From positions 31,372,001-31,436,000 of the forward strand of contig OX485803.1 of the NCBI GenBank assembly GCA_950295325.1: a stretch of DNA of 64,000 nucleotides, written 5' to 3'. The position numbers and the translations under genes were made by a program. The notes under the pieces were generated by a model. The model made no database searches and was not told the origin of the DNA. It worked only from the letters and a program-made list of their open reading frames with translations. Positions 22,005-35,345 of this stretch are shown piece after piece; position 1 is the first letter of the stretch, and each line of letters begins with the position of its first letter. This stretch comes from Polytrichum commune. Its lineage: Eukaryota; Streptophyta; Polytrichopsida; Polytrichales; Polytrichaceae.

Positions 22005-24047
22005 GCTCCACATGGGTATGGTTCAAGCACATGAGGCAAATCATGTTCAACACCGCAAAGGGAGATGGCCCAATAGGAGGTTGCAACTAGGGTCATCCCT
22101 CATGGGGCAAGCCTATGGAGGGAGAGGGTTCTATCCCCAAAACACATCTCGAAAACACTAAAAAAATCTCCAACATGTCGTGCAAGTTTAAGCCTAGGTC
22201 ATGTGATAGATTTGGACCCCGAACTATTGGTCATGACCGACGCTAAAAATTCACAATATGTAAGATAGGTTACAATGCAAAACCCCGTCTCATTGAAGTC
22301 CACTTTGTGCAAGTGGCATGGCATTACAAGGTTATTGAAGGCCACAAAACGCACTTTCACCGACACCATTACCACGAGAACACTATGGCAACTTCGCAAA
22401 GGGCTATGTGAAAGTTGAGTAGCACGGGATGGAGTCTTTTGAACGCATGACACAATTGACGATTGACTAGAACAAAAGACTATAGTCTAACCAAGTCTCA
22501 TTGTGAGTCTAGGGCTAAGTAAATGGCTAATGCAAATTTGTTCTATGCAATGATCACCAACAAAGCCCCACAGATAGATAGATATGAACACCTGCCTCCT
22601 TTTTTGGCCGGCGTGAATAGAGTGTTTGTTCGTCTCGACAATGAGCCAGAGCCCACAGGACAAAGGGCCAAAGCCCCACATCTCTTAGAGTGAGCACACA
22701 TGCACTAACATTTATCGCGGATGTGTGTTGCTTATGTTTTGGAGGTTTTATCAATTGCAATGTTGTTGTTTTTTGGTATTTCGTGTGAAACTCTTCATTA
22801 TGCAATTTTGATTGTATTTTAGTACTTCTTGCTATTGTCTTCGGGTGCTTCAGATCTTACGCCATTGAGTGGTTCAGATGACATTTTCTATGTGATGTTA
22901 GGTTAGTCCTCAATATTGGGAACACCATAGTATTGTTCCTTATGTTGTCACAATTCCGGTTGGTGGATTTATTTTGTGGATCCACATATTTGCTCTTTTC
23001 AAGTCATTGTTTGTGACAATTTTTTGACAAAAATGGATGTGTGTTAGTGATAGTTTATTATACGTAAATTTCTCGGTGATTCCTTATTTGATGAGTTGTA
23101 TGAGGAAAGAAAAGAAAAAGAAAAAGAAAAGATGATTGCAATGTTGCTACCGGTGTGAATTATAGTGTTACTTCATTTTCAAGTTGATTCAAGTTGATAT
23201 GTAATGTTGAAATGAGCTTTACAAGAACTAAAGATCCACACGACTATTGCCTCCTTTTAGAGGCGAACACCTTGAACTGACACAGACAAGCCGGCCATCA
23301 CCTCTCTCCCCCAAAGACAAGCCCCTAGGTTCTCACATGGTTGGTGGAAAATATCGGATTACCCAGGTATCCCTATTATGATTGCGTGGACCGGTGAACC
23401 ATAATCAAATGCTAGGAAAATCACCCATCTGAATATTGTTTTGGCTTTAGGCAACTTAACTCAGAATTCTCATGGGGTCCGGGTTTAAAGTGTGGGTTTA
23501 AGCCACCCTTAATAAGTTGTATTGTGTATTCCCCCCTTTCTTTATAGAAATTTGAGGGGACAACAATGATCTACATCTAAATTTCCACCATGGATGGAAT
23601 GTGTTAGATATGAAAGTTCCCTCATATTTTTTAAAATATAGCCAACTTCGAGGAAGAAATTGCATCTCAATACCTGATGGATTGCATATAAGTCTTCAAT
23701 TGTTAGTTTTGTCCAAGTATCCCAATTCACGCGGTCCACATGAGATGGTTACCGAACCCAAATCTCGGTTGTTGTCGTTTTTATTCATGTTTTATCCATT
23801 GTCGACATGGAAATTCTTGTGCTCGTTGAATAGTCGCCTTCCCCAATCATGTTCACTCTAGTCCTACCTCTTAAACACAACAATCGATAATATGACAACC
23901 TCGATATAATGACACGATCTTTTTGTAAACCGGACTTTCTAGTTAGAATTTGCCTCTATAATATGATTGTGACATTGTTATTATGATACACTGGGACCCC
24001 AATTGTGAGTTGTATTGGCAAGAACTGTGCATAACATTATACAAATC
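22005..24047. other. No gene seen
   Basis: Intergenic. An (AGAAAA)-type purine tract lies at about 23,105-23,130. No recognisable coding region. Confidence 0.5.
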
Positions 24048-24159
24048 CATAACAGTGTTGTGTGGGACTGATAGTATTCCACAAAATATTCCCTATATTC
24101 AAACTGGTATATGGGGAATATTGTGTGGAATAATGTTAGTCCCACGGAACATTGTTATG
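24048..24159. mobile_element. Foldback element, ~110 bp
   Basis: Inverted halves CATAACAGTGTTGTGTGGGA and the complement-like TCCCACGGAACATTGTTATG enclose a second pairing of ATTCCACAAAATATTCCC with GGGGAATATTGTGTGGAAT. The outer TA on each side could be the target duplication, which would make it Stowaway/mariner-like. That reading is tentative. Confidence 0.65.
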
Positions 24160-27109
24160 TGACCGTTTGAAGGTTGGTTTAGTTATAAATTTTTTGACCT
24201 CCACCTTTTGTAAAATTGGAATATGTCAACATCATGCTCATAGATTTTTTCTATGGACAACACATCATATTTTACTTCTCTAAATGTAATAAAGTTGTAG
24301 GCCATATCAGAGAAGCTCAATAAGATTGTTGTTGCTAATTTGAAGTGGCAACATTTGTGGACTATTGATTCCTTCTTCAAGTCCACATAGATTTCATGAG
24401 AGAAATTTTCATATTTGTTAAGACATTTTAAATAATATTTAGACTATATATGTGGCCAAATATCTAATGTGTGTTTTCATGAAGTCATGGGGGGATGACT
24501 CCTTAGCGAGGGTTGTATATCATGTGCGACCGAGGGGTATCAATGTAGTGGGTACTTTGATGGTCCATACTAATTGAACAAACCATTCATTTACCTAACT
24601 ATCTAATTCATGATGTCTAAAGGGTCCATATAATTACTTACAAATTGTGAAAGGGGGTAAATCTTCAGCCCCTTAGTTTATTATAACGAATTAAAGTAAA
24701 GTAGAAAATTGAAATCCAACGATTAAAGGCAGATATTTCTAACAATTTGAGTGCCAAAACTAGGGCTAAGTTATCAAAAAAAATGGCACCAAGAAACATT
24801 CAATTCCAAATGGCAGTGCTTTTGTAGTGAAGACCATAAATTATAACTTGAATCATTTATGTTTCAAAACGTTGCCATTACACACTCAATGGCACAAACA
24901 ACACGCAAATAATCCACTATCAACATGAAGATAAATTGCACCACACCATATATTATATCTAGAAAACTAAGTTGGATATGCTATATAGGAGCTTGTATTA
25001 GTTATAATCCAATATGGCATATTTTATCCATCATATGTTACCTCTAAAAAAAATCAACTTTTTATGTACAAATAATGAACTACACCATATCTCTGGTTGC
25101 ATCATTCCAACTAATTTTTTCTAAGTCACCTCCCAGGGCATGAAGTACCTCGTTATTATGACAAAGAGCTCCACTTTGCTATATTATTCAATTTGTGACA
25201 CCTGGATAATGTGACAATTTTCTCATTTTCCAAACATGTCATATATAGAAAGTAGGACTATACGTAGCCAACAAATATATTTTGAGCATGTAGTCCATTT
25301 TTTAAAAATATTATAATAAAATTTATTTAAAACAAGTATTTGCATATCATTTATTTCAAAAAATATATAGTTTTATGCAAAAACTATTTAAAATCTTAGT
25401 CATGAATTTATGCTATATTGTCCTACATATTATGTACAATTATTGGCCTCAATTAGAAGCATTAAATTGACACACATTTCAAATTTACTCGGGGTCACTT
25501 TCACTTTCACTTTCTCTCCCTCACTCTCTCACACACTACTCTATAAACTAAAATTGGGAGTATATTCACCATGAACACCTTCGTACGATGCTTAACTCCA
25601 AGATTGGGCCTCATGGACCTTCAAGATATATCGGGCAAAGTCTATCTTGAATTTAGGGATCCAAGTTATCTCAATTTGAAGATGTATCAAAAGATGCTAC
25701 TTTAATGTTTCCTTTGAAATCACCTTTTTTTTTGGGGGGGGGGGGGTGGACTCTTTGTCGGAAACCTAAATGACGTACACGGGGCTTTGTGAAATTAACC
25801 CCTAAATGCTCAAGCGTTCATGTTCCATTTTCGGGTAGGTTCACCATCAATGCTTGAATTTTCAGTCCTGTAGTGAAATAGAATTTATTTTTCTGAATTC
25901 CAAGTATACAGATGTGAACTACAACATTGTATAAGGTTGAGGTATCTATAACCGATAAAATAAGAGAGTTTGCATCTTTTTAGGAGAACTAATAGCGAAG
26001 AATTTTTTTCTTGCAAAAGAGAAACAAATTGTAAGGAGAATGCAAAAATAATTGGATTTTTTTCATAAATATGGAAATTGTACAAATTTTGAAGCAGTAA
26101 AGTTAGGGTAACACATAGTCGATCTGTAGGTTAACCTATAACTACTTATCTAAATGCTAATGCATGGCAACGACAATTATCGAAACTCTTATGAGGGTTA
26201 TCAATCACAAGCCACCACCACATAAATCTTAACTCCATTCACCTAAAAAATATAGATATCATCCATGTCAACATTACATGACCCTAGTGAGCGGTTAAAC
26301 GGGCATGGTTGACTATTGATGCCTTGACCTTATTCTTGATGTGAAAATTTGGAGCCAATCAGACCATATTTGCAAGGTTATATTGGCATGTGAATAGGGC
26401 TTTCATAGGGGGGGCAACTCCAGAAAAAACATTATTTTTTTTGGTTTGATGGCCACTTGAGTTAAGGTATATTTTTTTGTAGGCTAGAATTTTGGCCATA
26501 ATACATTGTATGGTTGTCAAGTAAGTTCCTCCCAAATTTTGGGGGGTTTGTTTTTAGTGCATTTTATATCAAGTTTGTCACACTCAAAATTGAAGGGCCA
26601 AATCAAGACATTATTGGAGATTTACCCTTTGAATGAGGTCTTTAACATGTACACTCAGATGTTGCCAAATATGTCCAATGAAGTCACGCACAACCATTAT
26701 CTTGTCTAGTGGGAATAAACCTCACCCAATTCGAAAATGCTAGTTTAAATATGAGGGCCGCAAACCAAAAAGATCACATGTGGTTATATTTGCACTTGAC
26801 ATATATTGAGTAGCTCATGGGACACCTCCGAAAAGATGTAGTTTCAAAGCCTCAAAAAATCCTACATGCTTGGAGTATGACTTTGATATATGTTATTCTG
26901 GCCCACATGGTAGTGGACAACACCCTGAACTAGTACATACTTTCCATCTACGTAGATTGCCACCTAGTGAGTCATAAACCCCATGAGAATATAAGGTGGC
27001 GGGTCATTTTGGGTTGCATTAGCGCTTAAGGGTTAATCCCCCTATTTACAATAAGTTTATAAAAAACAAAAAAAACAAATGCATACGTACTCTTGGCTTG
27101 CTAGGAAAT
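24160..27109. other. No gene seen
   Basis: Very AT-rich sequence with a T9/G13 tract at 25,725-25,746. Only short random open frames. Confidence 0.5.
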
Positions 27110-27300
27110 AAACTCATGTGTTTATACTAAGCTTCTTAATTTAATGTGATAAATGCCTCCACTATATATTCAAAATACAAATCATGAATTAAATAGGCCT
27201 TTATTACATTTAAAATCCACTTTCACTTTCCATTATGTTATTAAACATGTTTTCATACATAGCATGTACAACTCAACAATTGCATCAAACATTCAAAGAC
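27110..27300 (-). repeat. Interspersed repeat J, copy 3 (reverse, partial)
   Basis: The reverse complement shares TTGAGTT-CATGCTATG, a TTCATGATTTGTATTTTG-like stretch and GGAGGCATTTATCACATTAA with the copies at 16.2 and 51.1 kb. Confidence 0.5.
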
Positions 27301-28109
27301 AATAGCACAATAATTCAACCACAATTTGGAGAGATAAAATTCAAGGGAGTCCTTGAGTGCTCCAAACAGCCTCCGATTTGTAGAATCTTAGAAACCAAAT
27401 TCAAACCCTAACAAGATTGGACATGGTAGTCATTAAGGACTTTGTAACCATACGACAACAATGGATGGAAACGTGAGTTGGATGAAACTAGCACATCTAT
27501 TGTCAATTTTCATCTAAACCTTGGGGCCCCCCTTTTGTATATCTACCTTTTCTTCAAAATTCTTCATAGCCTTTTTAGGTTTACATTCTAAAAAAGTAAT
27601 AACTCTCCCTTTTGTATACTATATATGCTAATGCCTCAAATAATACCTCTTCTTACACTCACCTTAGTTCGTAGGTGATAGGAAGAGTCCCACCCCCCCC
27701 CCCCCCCAAGTGAAATCATTGTTGAATTGATTACAACACTTCCTCCAAAGGTGAAAGACATTTCCCAAACAAATAGAACGACATGTAGGGTTTGCAACCT
27801 CTTCACTTTCAAACAAAGCTCCATTCTACACCCGCAAACAAAAAAACATACCATAAAAAAAACCACAATGTCGATGTCGATCTCATCTCATCGAACTCAA
27901 ATTGGCTCAAATCCTACAAATTAATCCTACCTCAAGCACTAATATTTGAAGATGTGTATGGAATTGAAGCCAAGCTCTATACTTCCTCCAGGCCTCCAAA
28001 CTCCTCTTGTCCTCAAAGCCCCGAGCATGCCAATTTCAAAAAACAAATCCCAAAATTACTAAGCCTAATGAGTCACTCAAGTAAGTTTGCATGTGGATTC
28101 CCATTGGTT
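27301..28109. other. No gene seen
   Basis: Contains a C-run at about 27,691-27,707. Open frames at 27.7-28.3 kb lack motifs and run across the foldback element that follows, so I do not call a gene. Confidence 0.45.
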
Positions 28110-28117
28110 TTTGGTGC

Positions 28118-28211
28118 GGCTGGGGCGAACCAACCCGTACATTGGTTCCTTGGAGGCAAGGGTTTAGGCATCCAACAAGGAACGAGTGTATGGGTTGGTT
28201 TGCCCAAATCC
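28118..28211. mobile_element. Foldback element G, copy 2, 8-bp target duplication
   Basis: A 94-bp hairpin-forming element from GGCTGGGGCGAACCAACCC to GGGTTGGTTTGCCCAAATCC. The direct repeat TTTGGTGC flanks it (28,110-28,117 and 28,212-28,219). The arms match at 26 of 30 positions in the outer part. An 8-bp duplication fits hAT-like elements. Confidence 0.8.
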
Positions 28212-28219
28212 TTTGGTGC

Positions 28220-29959
28220 CTTCTCCCAAAGGCAGAGAGGCGGCTTAGGTTGTGTTGCAGGAACTACGTGCCAGGCGGGGTAGGTTGTTAGCATGAGTGT
28301 AGTAGGATCCCTTGTCAACTTGGGGCCCACGCCATTAAAGCACTCCCAGGTTGTGGAAGCCCAAGCCATGTGTGTAGACCAAAAAGTTTTAAGCATGAAA
28401 ATGCAAGGCACTTACAAGCTCGTGGGTGCACTTCTTGGACCTCTCAAGAGGTCAAAAAATGTGGAGGAACACCCACGTTGCCAAACCAATTCTCTTACTC
28501 CTAGCATGTGGAGGAACAAAACCTATTGAATACCCCTTCATTCCTCCTAAAAATCATAAAATATTATGCTTGGACATTATTTCTTTTAATTAATTAAACT
28601 TTGAAAGTTTTGATGGCCACCTTAACGAAAGAAGCAGTAGTTTGAGTCACATGTTGGGAACTCTATTCCTAATTATTCAAAGCTTTGGTGCTTCCAATTA
28701 TCACGTATGGTGTGCAAATATCCTCAAGGGGGGGGGGGGGTAACATTAGAAGGTTTTTGAGAAAGGCATGGGGATACATATGATGTCTCATGTTAAATTG
28801 CAATCTTTGACAGCCTACCATATTATGTTGGCCAAAATTTGAGAACTACACTACTATGTGCTATTAGGTTTCCCAAGCTAATTTGTAGACATCCACACTA
28901 TTTTGAGTATCTGCTATCAAAATAGCATAATACACGAAATGCGGTCGCCATACAAAGTGATGAACTAAGCTATAAGTTTTTGTGATAAGACTTCTAATCA
29001 AGGTAATTTGCATGGGTAAGGAGGCAACCTATTCGCGAAGGTAGCCAACTTGCACAGACACGGGGAGGTCACTCCATTGTAAAGTTGAACAATCACGTGT
29101 GAACACTTTACATGTAAAAAATCCTATTTTTCACATAAAGCATCACCAAACTGGGTCAAACTTCTATCAAGTTTTTTCATGAGTAAATATACATGGTACC
29201 TATTACATAGTGAAAATTGGTAACTAAATTTGATGTATTTTTAAATATTAAACATCAAGTTTCTAATTAGAATGACATAGAACTGAACTAAGAAAAATTA
29301 CTACAAAAAATGAAGATGACTAATTTTTTTTAAATACAAAAGATACTATCAATGGTTACGTATATGTAGAAATTTAAAAAATGTCATAAATTTTAAAACT
29401 ATTTATGGCATGTAATACAGGGGTAGCAAACTTTGTTCGCACGTGGTGTTCAACTTGACAATGGAGTGACCTCCCTTTGTGCATGAATCATTAAAGCGAT
29501 AAGTGATCAACGATGACTTGCCCACCTACCCTCCTCTTGGATATTCGGTCAAGCAACCCCACTTTCTCCACACCATGCCCAACAAGGATTTGACACCTCA
29601 CACAAAACGACAACTGTTTGGAAGGCATCATTGGGGTCTACCTCAATGGGAAGCCAAATGACACTCCAACATCACAAAAAATTCACATTTGATTCTCTCA
29701 AGGAGACCTTTCTTACCAAGGTATGGAACTCTTTCCACCTTGCATGAAAGAAGGTATAAGAACTGTCTCAAGTATGAATGTGAATCATATTTGAAGTTAC
29801 CATCTCAAAAATTTAATGTGAATCATAATACAGACTTAAATCTTTGTTCCTTACTGCACCTCAAAGCTTAGACTCGCCATTTAGATTGAGCAAGGGTCGA
29901 CCATCCCAATCCCTAGAGATCACAAAACTATGCCACAGTCTCTCTTCCAACGTAGTTGA
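28220..29959. other. No gene seen
   Basis: Intergenic with a G-run at about 28,729-28,740. No recognisable coding region. Confidence 0.45.
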
Positions 29960-30200
29960 AAATGTGGCAGGCTTTGTGTTGAAGTGTCCCCTCTACAACT
30001 CCATTAGAGGTAGACTTCCTTCCCTGTTTCATAATGTAATATTAGGCAATCTCAAGTTGTCTCTCCCATTGGACCATCAAGTTGATATTAGCCTCTATAT
30101 CAGAGGGGCCTTTGCACTTTGTTACTCTATGCAGTCAACCGTTTTGACACCTTCTTGATGCATTTATAGTCCCATAAACCTTTTGGCTTCCTGGGATTTG
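29960..30200 (+). repeat. Interspersed repeat Z, copy 2
   Basis: The best-preserved copy of the repeat at 8,270 and 59,530. An open frame (29,844-30,158) reads GFVLKCPLYNSIRGRLPSLF followed by LDHQVDISLYI, so the ancestor was probably protein-coding. I cannot assign the family firmly; a LINE C-terminal fragment is one possibility. Confidence 0.6.
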
Positions 30201-30590
30201 ACATACATATGGCAGAGAGGTGCATGCGCAGACCAAAGTACTTAAATTAACACCCTTTGTTGTTCATGCTTGGAGTACAACTATGTGTGCTCATATTCCA
30301 ACCAAATGAGACAATTCCCAATTTGATCCAACGGCCAATATTGTAAGCCACGTGTTGGAAGTGCCCACAATACAAGAGCTATAAATCCTATGTCCAAGAT
30401 TAAGATTTGAATTGAAGGGCCCCGATTGATGGGGATGACAAGATTAGGCCATTGTAACATAACATATTTCAATCTCTTATTATATAACGAGACTCCAATT
30501 ACCAATGGGTGGTCCTCGGGAATGAGGAAAAGAATAAGAAAAATAAGAAAAAGCCTCGGCTCTCGGTCGTCCTCAAGTTCCTTACATTGA

Positions 30591-31566
30591 GGTAGAGGGT
30601 GCTTAAACCAACACTTTAAGCTATGCACATACATATGGCTATAAAAAATATTTATGTATTTTAGCCTTTGTTCTAAACATGGGTATAAAGAAAGAAAGAA
30701 AAAATTAGTCTCAATTAGATATTTGATGAATATATTCAAAGTCAAAACCACTACACTAAATATGATATATAGTGTTTGATTATATTTAGTGTTGCTACCA
30801 TCCTATCATGTTCAACACTAATTTTGAATTCTTTGATAATTAGTGTTAGACATAAATGCGCCGCCACCTTCCCTACCGCCACCTCCATTCTTCTTTAATC
30901 ATTGTTAAAAAAAATTCCATACCTTTACTAACACTAAATTCGTGCATGTAACTTCCACATATTACCAGAGTTGATATTTAGTGTTTGTGTTTACATTTAA
31001 TGTTACTTATTTTCATAGGGTTAGTGATATTTAGTGTATGCGTTCATATTTAGTGTAGCTTCCTTAAACCAATATATAGCCGCCCCCCCCCCCGTGTATG
31101 ACGACCTTGGATATGATGAGGACCCCCACCTTCATTGCCTAGAACCAACACAACATAGTTGGGTACCAGACCCGAGCTAGATCAAAGACCAACTAGCAAC
31201 ACTGCGCAAAGCCACATGGCCACCTCCATGATCCCACCTAGTTCGCTTGCAAGACCATCACCTTGCATCATTTTGTGGGCCTACGTTTGTGACTTTGTGA
31301 ATAGAATGGCTAGAATAGGCATTGACAAGCCATCCTAAACCCAACTTGAACCAACTTGAAATAGGGTGGAGCTTGTTACCTACCCTACATGAAGGTAGTG
31401 GAGATCGCTATGAGGTGGTGCCACTAATGGCACCTAAAAGCATCACTCTGTGGACCCATACACTACTACATCATTCGGAAAGCTTCCAGATAGTAAAGTG
31501 TTGGTGATTGGGAAACGTTTACAGGTGTTGGTTTTGGGTAGGGTGTTGGTTTTAGCACCCTCTACC
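30591..31566. mobile_element. TIR-E copy 1, interrupted by MITE-A
   Basis: Bounded by GGTAGAGGGTGCTTAAACC and its near complement GGTTTTAGCACCCTCTACC (TIR about 28 bp). It is collinear with 38,594-39,306 except that MITE-A sits inside at 30,754-31,055. Without the MITE it is about 670 bp. No transposase. A possible imperfect 9-bp duplication (TTACATTGA / TTATATTAC) is too weak to assign a superfamily. Confidence 0.8.
30754..31055. mobile_element. MITE-A copy 2, nested in TIR-E
   Basis: A 302-bp element, CACTAAATATGATATATAG at the left and ATATTTAGTG at the right, flanked by TA (30,752-30,753 and 31,056-31,057). The paralogous TIR-E at 38.7 kb has the uninterrupted site CCACTAGCTTCC with a single TA (38,763-38,764), so the insertion boundaries and the TA duplication are directly demonstrated. 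Confidence 0.95.
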
Positions 31567-34289
31567 TTATATTACCTTGGCAAATTAGCTTAGCTTCACT
31601 CTTTGTGGCCAAGGAGGAAGTTCCATTCCCACCCCGGAACCACCTACATTGCCGATATTTGGGTGGTAAATAAGCCTCCCTTTTGTAAGTAGGTGACACA
31701 AAAACTACCTATATTATTGTGGAGGCGTACTATGGCAGCGGCCTGGAAGAATATGTTACTTTAATACTTTTGAACTTGGATGGAAAATGCAAACGGACCA
31801 CGGGTTGGATGAAAACGGAGGGGACTCTGGACCTGATTGGATGGACGGAAGGGCGGACTGAAGTTACCATACAGTAAAGAGCTAATGCCCCCTTCCCACC
31901 TGACTTTACCAAAATAACCAACGTCCTTCCTAAAAGGCAAGTAAAGATCTCTTCGTTATAAAGGAGGCATCTGGCTATTCCAATGCACCTGCACGAACTT
32001 GCTCCGGAGATTGTCGAGTAGGTTTTAGTTCAGGAGTTTTCACGCATGTTCATTGTTTTGTCTACCAAGCAATGAAGGTTGGATAGTTCTTGTCTCATCC
32101 CCAAATGCGTTGCTACTCATCTATCTTCCCATCAGTTTTTGTTAATGGAGCTCCTTGTGCCCTCATAGGTGAGACTAAAAGCAACCAATCACAAGGGCAG
32201 GAGGTGATACTTCTAAAGGTCCTACATTCTTTCCTCATGTCTAGGTACTGATGGGTGGGAGGGTTGGTGCTTGAGGCTTAAAACCTTCGCTTTTAAACCA
32301 TGCCACATCATTTGTCGATGGTGTGAAGGCCGTGTTTTTAGAACCAACTTTTAGGCTTCGCTAAAGTCAAGTGGGAAAGGGGGCATAAGAAACCTAAGCT
32401 TTAGTTCATCTTTGTTGATGCCGCACTATGTTTTCCATGTGGAATTTGAGTGAACATCAACTAATGTAAGATTGCCATGTGGCGAAATTTCCAAAGTAGG
32501 ATGCACCTCTATACTATGTTGACCATAGTAAGTTATGCCCACTGGAAATAATATCAAGGGTGGGTCGAACGGGCATTTCAATCACGCTGATCCTATCAAG
32601 GGTCAACGTTTCTTCTCTCTTCTCTCTGACCATAGTAAGAAATTGTGGATTCAAATTATAGTGTGTGAATGCCTCACGTGAGGGAGGAGCTTTGGACATT
32701 CATGTATTTACCAGTTAAAATTCATTGGTCACATTGGTCTCAAATTAGGGGGCCCAAATTGGAGTTTAAAGACACAAACACCCCCAAAAAAAAACAACAA
32801 ATAAATAAAAATCAAGATCAAGCAATCATATTGATCGAGAGTAAAAAGTTTGCATCCCCATGACTTTGCAATCGCATTTTGGTTGAGACTATAACCTATG
32901 GAAGGTTACAGAGAAGTCCAAGAGGCAGAGAGGACTGTACCAAAATAAGTCATGAAATTGAGAAAATGATTTGATTTGCAGTTGCGAGGTTAATTTAATC
33001 CACTAGGCCATAGTCTAGAGATTTGATTAGTGAGAGGAAATCATAAATGTATAATAATTCAAGACCATTGTATGATAGTATAATTAAACTAAAATTTAAT
33101 CAAAGAATACTGAGAATCCTATAAGGATGACTGCACTATCATTTCAAGTTACACTAAAAGGATTTAATCAACACGAGTCTATTGATTACATCAAAGTGCT
33201 TTTGGCTTTGATAAAGAGACTCGAATGGGGTACTTTATGCAAGAACATTGTCGATGGTTATGCCTATGCTTGAGTACCACACTTGATCCAATTAAAATGA
33301 ACTCGTTGCCAGATTATTGTCCAAGAAAATAATTTGAGGTCGAGTGATTGTCACAAAATGCATGTATTGTGATTGAGCGATTTTAAAAATCTTTGTGTTA
33401 AATTGAATGAGTTGTGACTCCAATACCCAAAATAACATGACATAACCCTATGTTTGTCCTAATAAAAGTTATATAAGACATCTAGATGATACAAAGATCA
33501 CCTTTTAAGTCTTCCCTGAAAGTTTCCTTGGTTTTTGTCTTATGCAAATCCCTAACTACAAGCATCGCATACTAAATCATCCACACAAACTGTACTTCAT
33601 TGAATTTTATATATGGATGTATGGATTCATTTTTGCGTGTGTGCAAAGATTTGTATAATCAATGTACTTGAAATTCACTTCCATTGGCAACAATATTTGA
33701 GTTCTCAAAATATATGTGGACCTCAAGAAAGAATTTAATTTAATTTGCACTTCAGATGATGTTTGGCTCCTATGGGAAATATGTTACAAATTTACAACAA
33801 CATAGACCTCATTGACCTCGACATGGGGGTTCCTTTCAAAGTAGCTACAATTTACACTAGGCTCCCACCACTACTTCAAGAATGGTTTCAGTGTTTGCAA
33901 GCTTTAAGTGATACAAAATTGAAGGCAATGGTTGCACCTCCTCCCTAGGACACTACCCACGGGTAGATCACTTAGTGCATTTTAAAAACGACGTGCGGCA
34001 TAATATAGAGAGGATTAAAATCATTTGAAATAAAAACTATAAAGGAATTCCAAATAATGAAGGGGCCAATAAATGTAGACAATCCCATTATAAGTAAGTT
34101 AATGGACATAAAACGTGGGCCATTATTTTTTTGTAAAATTAATATAGGGGCTGAAGATAAGGATCCTAGAAGGTATGTTTAGTACTTGGGGTTATTTTGT
34201 ACGCGTTGTAACATTGTGATCTCCACCCTAAATTGTCAATTCTAAACCCGCTTTACTATGCTCTGTGTTTTTGGTCACTTGCATTGCAG
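31567..34289. other. No gene seen
   Basis: Intergenic sequence with no supported coding region or clear repeat boundary. Confidence 0.45.
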
Positions 34290-34420
34290 TGACCGCTATG
34301 GTATTTGTGTTGGCATCTTCTATGTGTTTTCATCATAACAGTGTTTGCAATGGTATTACTTTGCTATGGTCTCCTATGTGTTTTCTTCATAACTATGTTT
34401 GCAATGGTATTATTGTTTGC
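34290..34420. repeat. Short tandem repeat, ~53-bp unit
   Basis: The unit TCTATGTGTTTTCATCATAA...GTTTGCAATGGTATTA occurs at about 34,319 and again at about 34,373, with a partial earlier copy. Non-coding. Confidence 0.7.
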
Positions 34421-34689
34421 ATCCTTCTTTGTTTCCATGTTTTCCCTCAACACTCGTCAATTGCGTTAGGAAGTATATTAGCATTTATTACTTAAAAGGA
34501 ATGTAAAGTACAAAAAATTGCAGTGACTTGGACAATATAAGTAATGAAAGGGTGCAAACAAATGGGCCATTTTTGAAATTTAAGTAATTATAGGGAGTCT
34601 TTAATTCAACCCTTGAAGGTAAATAGCCCCAAAACAAAAAACCCCCAGCCGCACATGGTGCACAAAAATGCCTTAGAGTGATCTACCCG

Positions 34690-35345
34690 TGACACTACCG
34701 CATCCAAAAGTTATCTTCAAAAGCTTTAGGGTATGTTGCTACTTGGCCAAGGAGTGGATGGAGAACATGGAGTAGAAGAGCAAGGTGGTTGTTGAACTTC
34801 ACAAGCTCCATCCAAACTACAAAATATTCCAAGATGGGGAGATTATAAACAAAAATTGGATGTGATTTAAAAAGGTTTATTATTTCACCATCGCCTCTTT
34901 GCAAGCCTTGATATGGGAGAATGGGCCTGGATATTATAAGGACAAAGGTACAATACTTGGAATTAACAAACCCATAGCCAAGGGAGAGACTCGAATCCTT
35001 TGAAACCTTCATAAAAGGAAAGAAGATAATGAATTTTGAGGGGAGAGCTCATTTTATTTAGTTGACATGTTGGGCCTAAAAATTCTTAGTTGGTGGGATT
35101 TCTTAGGGGCGCGAACCATAGAAGGGCTTTCAAGTGTCCCCTTTGCCCTCATTGACTTAATGCTTGTTCTAGGTTCTAAGACCAAGGGTATCATGTCCAT
35201 GCCCTTCTTTGATCCCTTTATGAAGGCTTTCATCAAGTTCAGACACCCCAATATAGGTGAACCTAATGTGTGGTTGTGGATCGTGGATGTAGAAAGGCAA
35301 GACGAGGTCTATGACTTATATAGAGGTTATATTCTTGCCTTATAG
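34690..35345 (+). pseudogene. Decayed coding region, unrecognised
   Basis: The plus strand reads as a broken but coherent protein: NYKIFQDGEIINKNWM, LQALIWENGPGYYKDKGT, then an uninterrupted 92-codon stretch (35,067-35,345) containing ILSWWDFLGARTIEG, PFFDPFMKAFIKFRHPNIGE and NVWLWIVDVERQDEVYDLYR. Stops separate the pieces. Composition and residue use look protein-like, unlike the surroundings, but I recognise no family. It may be an old transposon gene or a gene fragment. Confidence 0.4.

Noticed and set aside
27792-28283. A 163-codon open frame on the plus strand
   Set aside because: It runs across foldback element G, lacks motifs, and an equally long frame lies on the opposite strand.
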